Of a DNA stretch of 64,000 bases, positions 44,558 through 53,966 are shown piece by piece (within the stretch, counting starts at the first letter, position 1; each line of letters begins with the position of its first letter). Source of the stretch: AP-15 sp963788085 (GTDB lineage Bacteria > Pseudomonadota > Alphaproteobacteria > ATCC43930 > CGMCC-115725); assembly GCA_963788085.1 (NCBI GenBank), contig CAWBFS010000016.1, positions 1-64,000 on the forward strand, given 5' to 3'. A program made the translations under genes and the position numbers. The notes beneath the pieces were generated by a model, which was not told the DNA's origin, did no database searches, and saw only the letters and a list, made by a program, of their open reading frames with translations.

Positions 44558-47131
44558 CTACGCGACCCCTGCGGCGAGAACGTCTCTCACCTTGGCCGCG
44601 AGCTCCTTCAAGCTGAACGGCTTGGGCAGAAACTCGATACCTACATCGCTGTCGAGGCGCTGACGGAACGCGTCCTCGGTATATCCCGAAATGAAGATCA
44701 CTTTAATTTCCGGATTTATCTCCCGCACCTCACGGACGAGCCCGGGCCCGTCCATATGCGGCATAACCACATCGGTGATTAACAGATTGATCCTCTCTGC
44801 GGCGTTGCGAATCAAATCGAGAGCCGCTTCGCCACTTCTCGCCTCTATTACCTTGTACCCTTTGTTGCGCAGAGCGCGGGCGCCGAAGATCCTGACCGGA
44901 TCGTCATCCTCGACGAGCATGATGGTACCGTGCCCGGTCAAATCCTTTGCCGCGGCGACTTCAACCATATCGGGCCGGGCGGGCTGTGCCGCATCCGCCG
45001 GCTCGCAGCGCGGCAGGTAAATCTGAAAAACCGCGCCTTGGCCCGGCGCGCTGCTCGCGAAAACGAAACCCCCTGTTTGCTTGACGATGCCGTAGACCGT
45101 CGACAAACCAAGGCCAGTTCCGGAGCCGACTTGCTTGGTCGAAAAGAAAGGGTCGAAAATGCGAGCCAAGTTCTCCTGGGAGATGCCGACCCCGGTATCC
45201 GTCATCTCGATCAGTACATAGTCGCCGGCCGGCATTGAGTCGTGCCCGCGTCGCAACTGACGCTCCTGGTGAACATTTGCCGTGCGAATTGTGAGCGTGC
45301 CGCCGCCGGGCATTGCGTCGCGCGCATTCACCGCAAGATTGATGACAACCTGTTCGAACTGCCCTTGGTCGACCTTTACAAGGCCGAGATCGCGCCCGTG
45401 CACGACGTTCAGGCCGATGTGTTCGCCGATCAGCCGTTCGATCAAGTGCCGTAATTCGTAGAGAATGTCGGTAATGTTGAGGACTCGCGGCTGCAGCGTT
45501 TGCTGTCGTGAGAAGGCGAGCAGCTGCCGCACGAGATTGGCGGCGCGGTTCGCATTCTGCTTGATCTGCATGATGTCCGCGAAGGACGGGTCGCTCGGTG
45601 GCGAGCGCAGCAGCAGCAGATCGCAAAACCCGATCATCGCCGTCAACAGGTTATTGAAATCATGGGCGACGCCGCCGGCGAGCTGCCCAATGGCCTGCAT
45701 CTTTTGCGATTGCGCGAATTGGATTTCGAGATTCTTCTGCTCGGTGACATCGATGAAATGGAGGGTAAGTCCCTCCCCCGGTTCAACCCCAGCGTCCCCA
45801 GTGCCGACATCGGGGCGAAGCGCCCCATCCGCGGGGTCGTCGAGGCGGCCGAGATACACGACCAGAGTCTTATCGCCAGGCCGCATGGGCCGGACCTCGA
45901 CCGGCTCGGGATCCGCCGGCCCATCCGCAGCCGCGGCAAGCTTGGCGGCGATGCGGTCGCGGTCCTTCGCGTCCAACAACTCGATTAGCTGCCGCCCCTT
46001 CAGAAGTTGCGGTGTGGCGCCGAACAGCTCACCGACCGAGCGGTTCGCCTCCTCGAAGCGCCCCGAGGGGTCGAGCAATGCGATGCCCACCGGGGCGTTG
46101 GCGAAACAACGCCGAAAGCGTTCGGACGATCTGAGGGCAGTCTTCCACTCGCGCTCGGGCGTCAAATCGCACACGACTGACCGTGTATTCAGCTCGGCAC
46201 CCGATCCGACGACGTTCTGCGCGATCCAGGCCGGGACCATCCGGCCCTGACGGGTCTTGAGCACGACCTCGCCCCGTTGCGAGCCCGCCCTCTGCGCACG
46301 AAACGGATTCCAGGCTGCTGTCCCAGCAGCTGGCGGGCAGGCCAGAAAATCACGCAACCGAAAGCCATTGGCAGAGAATTCCGAGGGAGTGCTGCCAAGC
46401 CATTGCGCCAGTGTCCGGTTTACAAAGCGGAAGCGTCCCGCATCATCGACCGAATAGAATCCGATCGGCGCATTGTCTAGAAGGTCGGCAAGAATCTTCC
46501 GCTCCTCTCGGAGCGCCGCCTCGGATCGATGAGACGCGCTGACATCCTGAACACTCCAGAAGCTAAATCCCGGATAACCTGCGATCGGGTCCATCCTGAC
46601 TTTCAAATGGCCGGTCTCAGCGGTCGATGTCTGGCTCAAGGAGAGGATTGCGGTGGCCGGGACTCCAGCGGCGGCACGGCCGCGGAGCCGGCGAAATTGC
46701 GCCTCTGATTCTGCATCCGAGCATAAGGCTTGCCTGACACGATCCAGGGCCAACTCGGCGGGGTCGGGGAAGAGTTCGCAGAAGGCGCGGTTGGCATATT
46801 GGATACGACCGTCCGCCGCCACGATCGATTGTGCCTCGGAGGCCGAGTCGAGCGCCCAACTCAACATCTCGAGGCGAGACGCAAGCGCCATTAGCGCCAT
46901 GTGGCTAGCAAGAGCCGCGAGCCCGGCAAGGCCGAGCATTGTAATTACTGCCGCCTCGGCAGGCCAAGCCGCAATGAGCCGCCCTATCCGGGAAATTTCG
47001 AGAATGATCGCGACGGCGATCAGGAGCAAGCTCGCCACCGCCAGATAGCGGATCCACGAAGCCGTTGAGCGCTCGCCCATCCAACTCGCCCACCCATCGG
47101 CCCGCACCGCTTTGGCGACCATTGGCTGCAT
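44558..47131 (-). CDS. cckA: Cell-cycle hybrid histidine kinase CckA
   Basis: About 857 residues. CckA passes phosphate through ChpT to CtrA and CpdR. Two N-terminal membrane helices (YLAVASLLLIAVAIILEI and a second near residue 65), at least three PAS-type domains, HisKA with GGVAHDFNNLLTAMIGFCDLLL, HATPase (NLAVNARDAMPGGG, DTGVGISQENLARIFDPFFSTK, GTGLGLSTVYG), and a receiver domain with IMLVEDDDPVRIFGARALRNKGY and LLITDVVMPHMDGPGLV. The HDFNNLLT and SGYTEDAFRQ motifs are specific for this family. The start is uncertain (47131 or 47122). Confidence 0.95.
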   Translation of the reverse strand: MQPMVAKAVRADGWASWMGERSTASWIRYLAVASLLLIAVAIILEISRIGRLIAAWPAEAAVITMLGLAGLAALASHMALMALASRLEMLSWALDSASEAQSIVAADGRIQYANRAFCELFPDPAELALDRVRQALCSDAESEAQFRRLRGRAAAGVPATAILSLSQTSTAETGHLKVRMDPIAGYPGFSFWSVQDVSASHRSEAALREERKILADLLDNAPIGFYSVDDAGRFRFVNRTLAQWLGSTPSEFSANGFRLRDFLACPPAAGTAAWNPFRAQRAGSQRGEVVLKTRQGRMVPAWIAQNVVGSGAELNTRSVVCDLTPEREWKTALRSSERFRRCFANAPVGIALLDPSGRFEEANRSVGELFGATPQLLKGRQLIELLDAKDRDRIAAKLAAAADGPADPEPVEVRPMRPGDKTLVVYLGRLDDPADGALRPDVGTGDAGVEPGEGLTLHFIDVTEQKNLEIQFAQSQKMQAIGQLAGGVAHDFNNLLTAMIGFCDLLLLRSPPSDPSFADIMQIKQNANRAANLVRQLLAFSRQQTLQPRVLNITDILYELRHLIERLIGEHIGLNVVHGRDLGLVKVDQGQFEQVVINLAVNARDAMPGGGTLTIRTANVHQERQLRRGHDSMPAGDYVLIEMTDTGVGISQENLARIFDPFFSTKQVGSGTGLGLSTVYGIVKQTGGFVFASSAPGQGAVFQIYLPRCEPADAAQPARPDMVEVAAAKDLTGHGTIMLVEDDDPVRIFGARALRNKGYKVIEARSGEAALDLIRNAAERINLLITDVVMPHMDGPGLVREVREINPEIKVIFISGYTEDAFRQRLDSDVGIEFLPKPFSLKELAAKVRDVLAAGVA

Positions 47132-47321
47132 CCGAGTGACAGGAGCATCGGAGTGACAGGGATTGTCACGCAATCTGCTGCCGCAAATGGGGAAGCGGGG
47201 CGCGATCTCAATCGATTTTGGCCGCAATGCTAGAGAATTACTGGGGTGACGCCCCGCATTGGCCAGCGATGCGCAGCGCGGTGTTGAAACTCCCTCGAAC
47301 CGAACGGCAGAGGTTGGCCCG

Positions 47322-47738
47322 TCAGTCGTCGCGGTGAGTGCGTTCCATCCGCTCGTGCCGCTCTTGAGCTTCGATGCTGAGGGTGGCGATGGGCCGGGCT
47401 TCGAGACGGCGAATGCCGATCGGTTCGTCTGTGTCTTCGCAATAACCGTAGGTGCCGTCGTCTATCCGATGGAGCGCCGCTTCGATCTTGGAGATCAGTT
47501 TGCGCTCGCGCGCCCGGGTGCGCAGCTCGATTGCGCGCTCAGTTTCGAGCGATGCGCGGTCCGTCAGATCGGGTTTGAGCAAACTCTCTTCCTTTAAGTG
47601 CTGCAGCGTATCCGACGACTCGGCCAGCAACTGGGCTCGCCAGCGCAACAGCTTTTGGCGAAAATATTCGACCTGGAGCGGGTTCATGAATTCTTCAGCA
47701 TCGGACGGATGGTAACCTGGCGGAAGTGACGGACGCAT
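47322..47738 (-). CDS. dksA: RNA polymerase-binding transcription factor DksA, zinc-poor type
   Basis: 138 residues. DksA inserts a coiled coil into the secondary channel of RNA polymerase and works with ppGpp. The coiled coil spans QVEYFRQKLLRWRAQLL to KLISKIEAALHRIDDGTYGYC, and the globular end is DEPIGIRRLEARPIATLSIEAQERHER. Only one cysteine of the usual four-Cys zinc finger remains, as is common in alphaproteobacterial DksA. It lies between cckA and sciP. Confidence 0.93.
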   Translation of the reverse strand: MRPSLPPGYHPSDAEEFMNPLQVEYFRQKLLRWRAQLLAESSDTLQHLKEESLLKPDLTDRASLETERAIELRTRARERKLISKIEAALHRIDDGTYGYCEDTDEPIGIRRLEARPIATLSIEAQERHERMERTHRDD

Positions 47739-47967
47739 CGGTCTCCCCGAAACTCCGTGAACGAAGCGGCGCAGAGTATATAAATCGGGTCTCTCTCCAT
47801 CAAGCCGGAGGATCGGATCGAGATTATTGATTTGGCTGAGGTTTCGGTAATGGCGGCGAACCGGGCCGAGGGTGGCCTGCGCCCACGGCGGGGACCGCCG
47901 ACCCCGGATTTGGCTTCGAGGCTGCGGCTCCGGCCGGCGAAAATCGAGCGCGCCGCCAAGTTTCCAC

Positions 47968-47982
47968 TTAGGGCTTCTTTAA
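47968..47982 (+). promoter_or_regulatory. CtrA-box-like site upstream of sciP
   Basis: TTAGGGCTTCTTTAA fits TTAA-N7-TTAA with one mismatch (TTAG). It ends 24 nt before the sciP ATG. In Caulobacter sciP transcription depends on CtrA, so placement agrees with known biology; binding here is inferred. Confidence 0.5.
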
Positions 47983-48006
47983 GGTCTCCCGCTCTACTCT
48001 ACCGCC

Positions 48007-48318
48007 ATGGACCACAATGTTGAGATGTATGAGGTGCTTCAAGATGAAACTTTGGCGCGCACCGGCGCCATCGCAATGGATTTGCCGCCTCCCAACACGA
48101 AGCGCTGGGTCGCCCGGCGCAAGGCGGTGGTGGTCAACGCGGTGCGCAGCGGCGCCATCAGTCTGGAGGAAGTTTGCCGCCGCTATGAGCTTTCCGTGGA
48201 AGAATTTCTCGCTTGGCAGCGCGCGATCGATACCCACGGGGTTGCCGGTCTGCGGGTGACCCGGCTGCAGATCTATCGCGATACCCCTCCCGCTCGGCTG
48301 GCCAAACCCCGTTTTTGA
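48007..48318 (+). CDS. sciP: DUF1153 protein, SciP (CtrA inhibitor)
   Basis: 103 residues. SciP is a small helix-turn-helix protein that binds CtrA and blocks its recruitment of RNA polymerase in G1 cells. The family core is complete: DLPPPNTKRWVARRKAVVVNAVRSGAISLEEVCRRYELSVEEFLAWQRAIDTHGVAGLRVTRLQ. Length matches. A CtrA-box-like site lies just upstream. Together with cckA 0.9 kb away it puts two parts of the CtrA circuit side by side. Start codon could alternatively be an internal ATG at 48025. Confidence 0.94.
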   Translation: MDHNVEMYEVLQDETLARTGAIAMDLPPPNTKRWVARRKAVVVNAVRSGAISLEEVCRRYELSVEEFLAWQRAIDTHGVAGLRVTRLQIYRDTPPARLAKPRF

Positions 48319-48896
48319 GCTTTTCTCTGTGCCGCCCATCTCTGTGCCGCCTGCGGTGAGCAGTCGCGCATGCGGTACCGATCGCCGCACGCGGTCGATC
48401 CCTCCAGCAGTTGCACCCATCGTACTCCTTTTACAGTCGAACAATGTATCACTCCAAGGGGCTGAGCCCTCGCTCGGCTGTATCGGCCAAGGCGACGGCA
48501 TTTCTCATGTTGTTACAAAGCATTGTTAAGGCTTTCTAATTTTAGCTTTTTTGATTATATGTGGAGCTGAGGCACGTCTGGACGCGACGACACCGAGCCC
48601 ATGGCGCAACCTGATGCAACGGGATCGCTCCCCATGTAGCCGCGCAGCAAATTCACGCTCGCCGCTTTGAGAGGACGAGTTCCTGGCCGAGCTGCTTTCG
48701 CCAATTTAAACAGGGCGGGATAAATGGCAAAGAATATTGATTAATTTTAATTCAATTGGTTACCAAGTGATAACAATAGGCTTGACCCGGCCGCGAGTCC
48801 CGCCGCATTTGAACCGGTGGTTTAAGTAGACCGGGATCGCGCTTCAGATCGCAAGCTCGGTTCGGCAACCGCAATGCCTCGGCTAGAGGGATTCGA
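48319..48896. other. 578-nt intergenic region, unusually A/T-rich at 48500-48780
   Basis: No gene seen. The stretches around 48510-48560 and 48720-48780 are much richer in A/T than the surrounding genes. They contain two weak CtrA-box-like sites: TTAA-N7-TAAT at 48526-48540 and TTAA-N7-TCAA at 48741-48755. It may hold the promoter of the heparinase-like gene, or an old junction of acquired DNA. Confidence 0.45.
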
Positions 48897-51012
48897 TTGC
48901 CTTTAAATAATGCTCGATCTTTACGGTTTGTCGAGGCCAGTGGACCGGACCTGAAATTCCTGGAAACTGCGGTCGCGCGGTTCAACTCGAGACATCCTTA
49001 TCTATTGTTCGGTGAGCACGCTATCTCCTGGATTCGCGCACGTGCAAACAGCAATTCAAAGCTTATAACGCGGCTGAAGGCTCATTGCGCCAGACAGGCT
49101 CCAGCGTCGGCCGAACAAGAGTTGCGCGCCAGGATCAAGCGCCAGGGCCGCTGCCTGATACATACGGCTTTTTTGGCGTTAATCAGCGATGGCGAGACTA
49201 AAGCCGATGCGCTGTACGCCACGCGCACGGCATTGGCGCAGCTGAGTGCCGAGCCGAGCTGGAAAGCTCGGCCGGTCATCAAGTCCTTTCTGGATTGCGC
49301 TGAGATCGCTGTCGCCGTTTCTCTCGCCTATGATTGGCTCCACGATGAGTTTTCGGACCAGGAGCGGGGGATTTTCGAGGATTCGCTTTTCCGCCACGTC
49401 CTCGCGCCGGCGCTTGCCGCATACGACGATCGCTTCGCGCAATGGCCGAGGCGAAGAGACAATTGCACGCTGGTGTCGAATTCGGGCATCCTGGTTTCGG
49501 CACTCGCAGTTCTCGATCGGTATCCGGATATTTCACGACAGCTGATCCAGAAGAGCCTCGTCTCGGCCTGGAACGCCTTCGACGGGTTGGCGCCGGACGG
49601 CGCTTGGCCGGAAGGGCCGAGCTATTGGTCGCTCGCCATGCGTTATGCCGGTCTGATGGTTGCGGCACTCGAGAGCACGCTGCGTTGCAGCTTTGGCCTC
49701 GCGGATCGACCGGGGTTCGCGCAAACCGGAGACTTTGCCTTGCATGCCGTCGGGCCGTCCGGCGCCGCGTTCAATTTCGGGGATTCCGAACCTCGGTTCG
49801 ATATGGCACCGCTCGCCTGGTTTGCGCATCGGTTTAGGCGGCCGATCGATGCTTGGCTCGTGGACCAGTATGACGGCTGGTATCTTCCGTTCACCGTAAT
49901 ATGGCCCGACCGATCGAAGCCCAAGCCATCGGGGATCAAGGTGCCCACGGGAAAGGTATTTCACAGCAACAATCTCGCATGCTTTCGCAACACTTGGTCG
50001 AGCGACCCCGCGGCGCACCCGGTTTTTCTGGCCATCAAAGGTGGAAATGTCTCTTGGCCCGGCGCCCGATCGCCGCCGCTATCCCGAAGACGTCTTCTTG
50101 CACAACCAGGCGGATGCCGGAAGTTTCATCCTCGATGGCGCGCGACAACGGTGGATCATCGATCTCGGGGCGGACGATTACGATCTGCCCGGTTATTTTG
50201 ATCACGGCGCGGATAATCGATCCGGATCGCGTTGGCGTTATTACCGTACGCATACTGCCGGCCACAACACCTTGGTCATCGATGGGAGCAACCAAATACC
50301 CGACGCGCGCGCGCCGATCGTCGGCAATTGCGTCGACGGGGACTGCAAATGGGCAGTTTTCGATTTATCGGCGGCTTATGGAAAACCGACGGGCTCCATT
50401 TGGCGTGGAGCGGCTCTGATAGGCCGGCAGGTGGTCATTCAGGACGAGGTTCGCACCGAATTATCCGCCAAAATCATATGGGCCGTGCATACCAGCGCAG
50501 AGCCGATTTCGGTGGCCGGTTCCGTTGCTCGGTTCCGCTCGGGTGACGATCGGTGCGTGTTGCGCATCCTCGAGCCGGCGACGGCATGCTTCGAGATCGG
50601 CTTCCCGCCGGAGCCGCAAGTCTTTCCCATTGCCGATGTTCTACAGCTGCACGGTCGGCCGCTGCCTGATGGCAATGCTGCCCAGGTGGCGGAGTTGCCC
50701 CGCCGCGTCGATGATGAAGACAGGCGCGCCGCGGGTGCCTTGATCAGGCGATTACAGATCGTCTGGCCGAAGGGGACGCGCCGGTTGAGCGTCGCATTGT
50801 TGCCTGATTGCGATGACGACGATTTGGTCCTGCCAGTCACTCCGCTCGACGATTGGCTCGCCAGGCGACCTGTGCGACTGGCGTCCTATTCGCGGCGCGC
50901 TTCCCCGATCAGCGCCGCCCGGCATGCCGCGAGGGGCGCTTCGACCGGTTTAGCGCCACTCCACGGGCGCCTCGTTCGCAAGCCCGCTCCCGAGAGAGCA
51001 GCTCTTCGGTGA
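48897..51012 (+). pseudogene. Heparinase II/III family protein, one frame break
   Basis: About 705 residues. N-terminal alpha/alpha-toroid (SLAYDWLHDEFSDQERGIFEDSLFRHVLAPAL, NCTLVSNSGILVSALAVLDR, GLAPDGAWPEGPSYWSLAMRYAG) and a C-terminal beta-sandwich with the family loop HNQADAGSFILDGARQRWIIDLGADDY and YRTHTAGHNTLVIDG. Family members are polysaccharide lyases cutting uronate-containing chains. The catalytic Tyr/His region ADNRSGSRWRYYRTH-type is present. The frame breaks near 50050 between AIKGGNVS and the HNQADAGSF half. TTG start at 48897, weakly supported. No export signal is apparent. It is followed by an unknown protein that may act on the same glycan. Confidence 0.8.
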
Positions 51013-51043
51013 TCGAACCGAGCGCCGGGTCGGTTGGATCGCA

Positions 51044-52238
51044 ATGTGCAGCGCAACTCATTCTATTCCGCTTCCGGCGCCCGCCGGATGGAACCCGCGA
51101 ACGGCAATCGCGGTTCGGTTTCCGGAAATGGTCGAGCTCGCCCGGTCAGCAGATCACGAGATCCGAAGCGCGGAGACTGTGCTGGATCGGCGTGAGGCCG
51201 GCGGGGGCGATACTTCCTGCCCGCGGCAAATCCTGCGGGAGCTGCGCTGGCGGCTCGAATACACCGCCGATCCGAGCGGCATCCGCGCCACGCTCGCGCG
51301 CCTGCGCACCCGGGCCGCGTTGTCGTTGTCGCCCGCCGCGATCTCACAGGAGGCCGACGGAGCTCATGGCGCCTGCACCGATGTATGGTTTTTGAAACTC
51401 GACGCCTGCGTCGATGACATGCTCGCTGCCGATTTCGACGAACAAGTCAGGCCGCCGCGTTTTCTCGATCGCATCAACGACCCCGGCCGGCTGAAGGATT
51501 ACCTCGAAAGTCTGCTCGTCTCGCGGCTGGACGAGGACGGGATCGACCGCCGCAAAGAGCTCAACTTCGCGACCGCCGACCTCGTTCGGCTGATCTTATG
51601 GCGGCGTCCGCGGAATTACCCCTGGGATGCGCGGCTCGAAACCGTCATCCGCCGCTTCATCATCGAGTGGCAGGACCCGAGCACTGGGTTCTTTGGCGCC
51701 GATTATCTGGTCGGCGGACGGCGGCTGCGGACAGCCGACCTCAGCCTTACCTTTCACATGGCTCGCTATCTCGAGGGCGCGATCGGATACTGGCCGCAGC
51801 TCATCGACACCCTGTTCGCGATTCGTGACCACCGGTATCCCAATGGCTGGCTCGACGAGATCGGATTGTCGAACCACAACAATTACGATGTCGCGGTCCT
51901 GTTGCAGCTCGGCTGGCCGCATATGCGCGCTGACCAGCGCCGCCGAGCCGCAGAGGAGCTTGCCGGGCTGCTCGATTGGTGCCTGACCACGGCAATTTCC
52001 CCGGACGGCGAGATTTTGGCGCGCGCGGTCGGCAAGTCGCTTCCCGAAAGCTACTACTTCACGATCGCATTTCTCGACACCGTCGGCTATTTCGATCGCC
52101 GCAAAGCGGTTCTGGACCGAGCTCGATTTTCCGGAAGCGCCGGCGGTCCGGGAGCGGTTGAGGACCGTCTTGTTAATGCTGCCGAAAGGCGATCCAATGG
52201 CCCGCATGGCATTTGAACGCCTGCGCCGCGCCGACTGA
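51044..52238 (+). pseudogene. Unrecognised protein, probably all-helical toroid; one frame break; coupled to thyX
   Basis: About 397 residues after repair. I do not recognise the family. The central part (residues ~170-310) has helical repeats with aromatic and Asp/Asn residues, e.g. GFFGADYLVGG, TADLSLTFHMARYLEGAIGYWPQL, RYPNGWLDEIGLSNHNNYDVAVLLQLGW, reminiscent of alpha/alpha-barrel glycan-active enzymes. The frame is lost near 52110: one base earlier or later gives TELDFPEAPAVRERLRTVLLML and a stop at 52236-52238, whose A is the first base of the thyX ATG (TGATG). That tight overlap exists only in the repaired frame. It follows the heparinase-like gene by about 30 nt. Confidence 0.65.
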
Positions 52239-53179
52239 TGAGGCGGTTGACGGCAGAGCAACAGCAAGAAATCGCTGCGCAGCAGGGCGCAGCGCACGAG
52301 ACGCGCCGTGCCACGGTGCCGGCGCTCGAAGCGATCCTTTACGAGCCGCTGCCCGTTCTCGATCACGGGTTTGTCCGCGTCATCGATTACATGGGCGACG
52401 ATGCGGCGATCGTGCAGGCGGCCCGCGTCTCCTACGGCCGCGGCACCCGCAGGGTCAGTGAGGACCAGGGGCTCATCAATTATCTGATGCGGCATCGCCA
52501 TACGACGCCGTTCGAGATGTGCGAGATCAAATACCACGTAAAGCTGCCGATTTTTGTGGCGCGGCAGTGGATTCGGCATCGCACGGCGAATGTGAACGAA
52601 TACTCGGCGCGTTACTCGATCCTCGACAAGGAGTTCTATATCCCGCCCCCCGAGCACTTGGCGCTTCAGGCGACGACAAACCGCCAGGGCCGCGGCGCGG
52701 TGCTCGAAGGGGAAGCGGCGCAGCGCGTCCTCGACCTCTTGCGCCGAGATGCGGAGCACGCCTATGCGGGCTATGCCGAATTGCTCAACGAAGGCGCATC
52801 GGGCTCGCCGATCGATCCCGAGCGGTCAGGTCTCGCCCGCGAGCTCGCCCGCATAAACCTTTCACTCGGCTTCTACACCCAGTGGTATTGGAAGACCGAC
52901 CTGCACAATCTGATGCATTTCTTGTCGTTGCGCGCCGATCCCCACGCCCAATACGAGATCCGCGCCTATGCCGAAGTCATGCTGGAGACGCTTGCGCGCT
53001 GGGTCCCGATGGCCCACGCCGCCTTTCTCGAATACCGGATGAATGCGGCAACGATTTCGGCGACCGGTGTCGCCGTCATTCGCCGGATGATCGAAGGCGA
53101 GCAGGTGGACCAGACATCGAGCGGCCTTTCGGCGCGGGAATGGCGCGAGCTGATGGCAGTGCTGGGCCGCACCCGTTAA
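52238..53179 (+). CDS. thyX: Flavin-dependent thymidylate synthase
   Basis: 313 residues. ThyX makes dTMP from dUMP using methylenetetrahydrofolate and FAD with NADPH. The signature RHRxxNxNExSxRY is exact in RHRTANVNEYSARYS (about residues 113-127), preceded by LMRHRHTTPFEMCEIKYHVKLPIFVARQW and followed by the substrate region LSLGFYTQWYWKTDLHNLMHFLSLR. Its ATG overlaps the stop of the upstream unknown gene. Slightly longer than small ThyX proteins because of a 30-residue N-terminal extension. It may be the sole thymidylate synthase of the organism; thyA is not in this window. Confidence 0.97.
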   Translation: MRRLTAEQQQEIAAQQGAAHETRRATVPALEAILYEPLPVLDHGFVRVIDYMGDDAAIVQAARVSYGRGTRRVSEDQGLINYLMRHRHTTPFEMCEIKYHVKLPIFVARQWIRHRTANVNEYSARYSILDKEFYIPPPEHLALQATTNRQGRGAVLEGEAAQRVLDLLRRDAEHAYAGYAELLNEGASGSPIDPERSGLARELARINLSLGFYTQWYWKTDLHNLMHFLSLRADPHAQYEIRAYAEVMLETLARWVPMAHAAFLEYRMNAATISATGVAVIRRMIEGEQVDQTSSGLSAREWRELMAVLGRTR

Positions 53180-53360
53180 CGGGGTGCGACCCGTCGCGTT
53201 GCCTCCCCCTTCCGCCGCTTGCTTTCGGGGAGAGCGAAAACGGGGCAGCGGAAGGGATACCTATGCGATGACGATCCGGGACGACGACGATCCCCTCCCC
53301 GCTGGCGGGAGAGGGCTAGGGCGGGCATCGCCACCGAGACTGGGCGATGACCCAGCGGGG

Positions 53361-53849
53361 TCAGGCGCGATGGTGCCGATGGTGGTGGGCCCCGATCAGC
53401 TGATTGGCCATTTGCTGCTGTTCCGGCGACAAGCTGGCGTATAGCGGCTTGAATGCAGTCAGAAGACGGGCGTCGTTGTCGGCCCGCATTTTCGCAAATT
53501 GCTCGCGCAACTCGAGGCGCTGTACTGCGTCCATGCCACTGCGGTTCTGTCGCGCGGTGCCAATGCTCTGATCGAGATTCTTAGCGTTTTCGCGCATTGC
53601 CGCCTCGACCTGCTGCCATTGCGTCTCCTGCGCCGGCGTGATCTTGAGCTCGGCCTTTAAGAACGCGATGCGTCCATCGACGAATTGTCCGGGCATCATC
53701 CGGCCCATCTCGTGATGGCGCGCCTCGCTTGGCGCCGCAGTGGAATTCGCCGGCCCCGGCGGGGTTTGCGCCAAGGCGGGAGTCAGTCCGACCCCAGCAA
53801 CGCCGGTAAAGAGTGCCGCAGCGAGTAACGGCGTACGCAACCTGATCAT
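53361..53849 (-). CDS. Spy/CpxP-like periplasmic protein (LTXXQ motif)
   Basis: 162 residues with a clear signal peptide (MIRLRTPLLAAALFTGVAGVGLTPALAQ, cleavage after ALA). The mature part is helical with two LTxxQ-type repeats, KITPAQETQW and SLSPEQQQMANQL. The C-terminus is His-rich (HHHRHH), as in metal-linked members of this family. Spy-like proteins act as ATP-independent periplasmic chaperones or sense envelope and metal stress. Alone on its strand between thyX and a sulfite oxidase-like gene. Confidence 0.88.
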   Translation of the reverse strand: MIRLRTPLLAAALFTGVAGVGLTPALAQTPPGPANSTAAPSEARHHEMGRMMPGQFVDGRIAFLKAELKITPAQETQWQQVEAAMRENAKNLDQSIGTARQNRSGMDAVQRLELREQFAKMRADNDARLLTAFKPLYASLSPEQQQMANQLIGAHHHRHHRA

Positions 53850-53966
53850 TTCCGACCTCTGTTATGAACGGGGCTCGTGCCCCTCATCCATGACTTACGG
53901 ACCAGCGGATCGGCGCATACCCGGCAAAATCGCACATTACAGCGATTTAATAAGGCCGCCGGCGGT

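Noticed and set aside
48526..48755. Two TTAA-based sites as true CtrA boxes
   Set aside because: Each has one or two mismatches and lies in A/T-rich DNA where TTAA is common; kept only as a remark on that region.
53270..53330. G/C-rich palindromic sequence after thyX as another copy of the DUF559-associated repeat
   Set aside because: It shares the CCCTCCCC/GGGAGAGGG style but does not align with the 39-bp repeat over enough positions.
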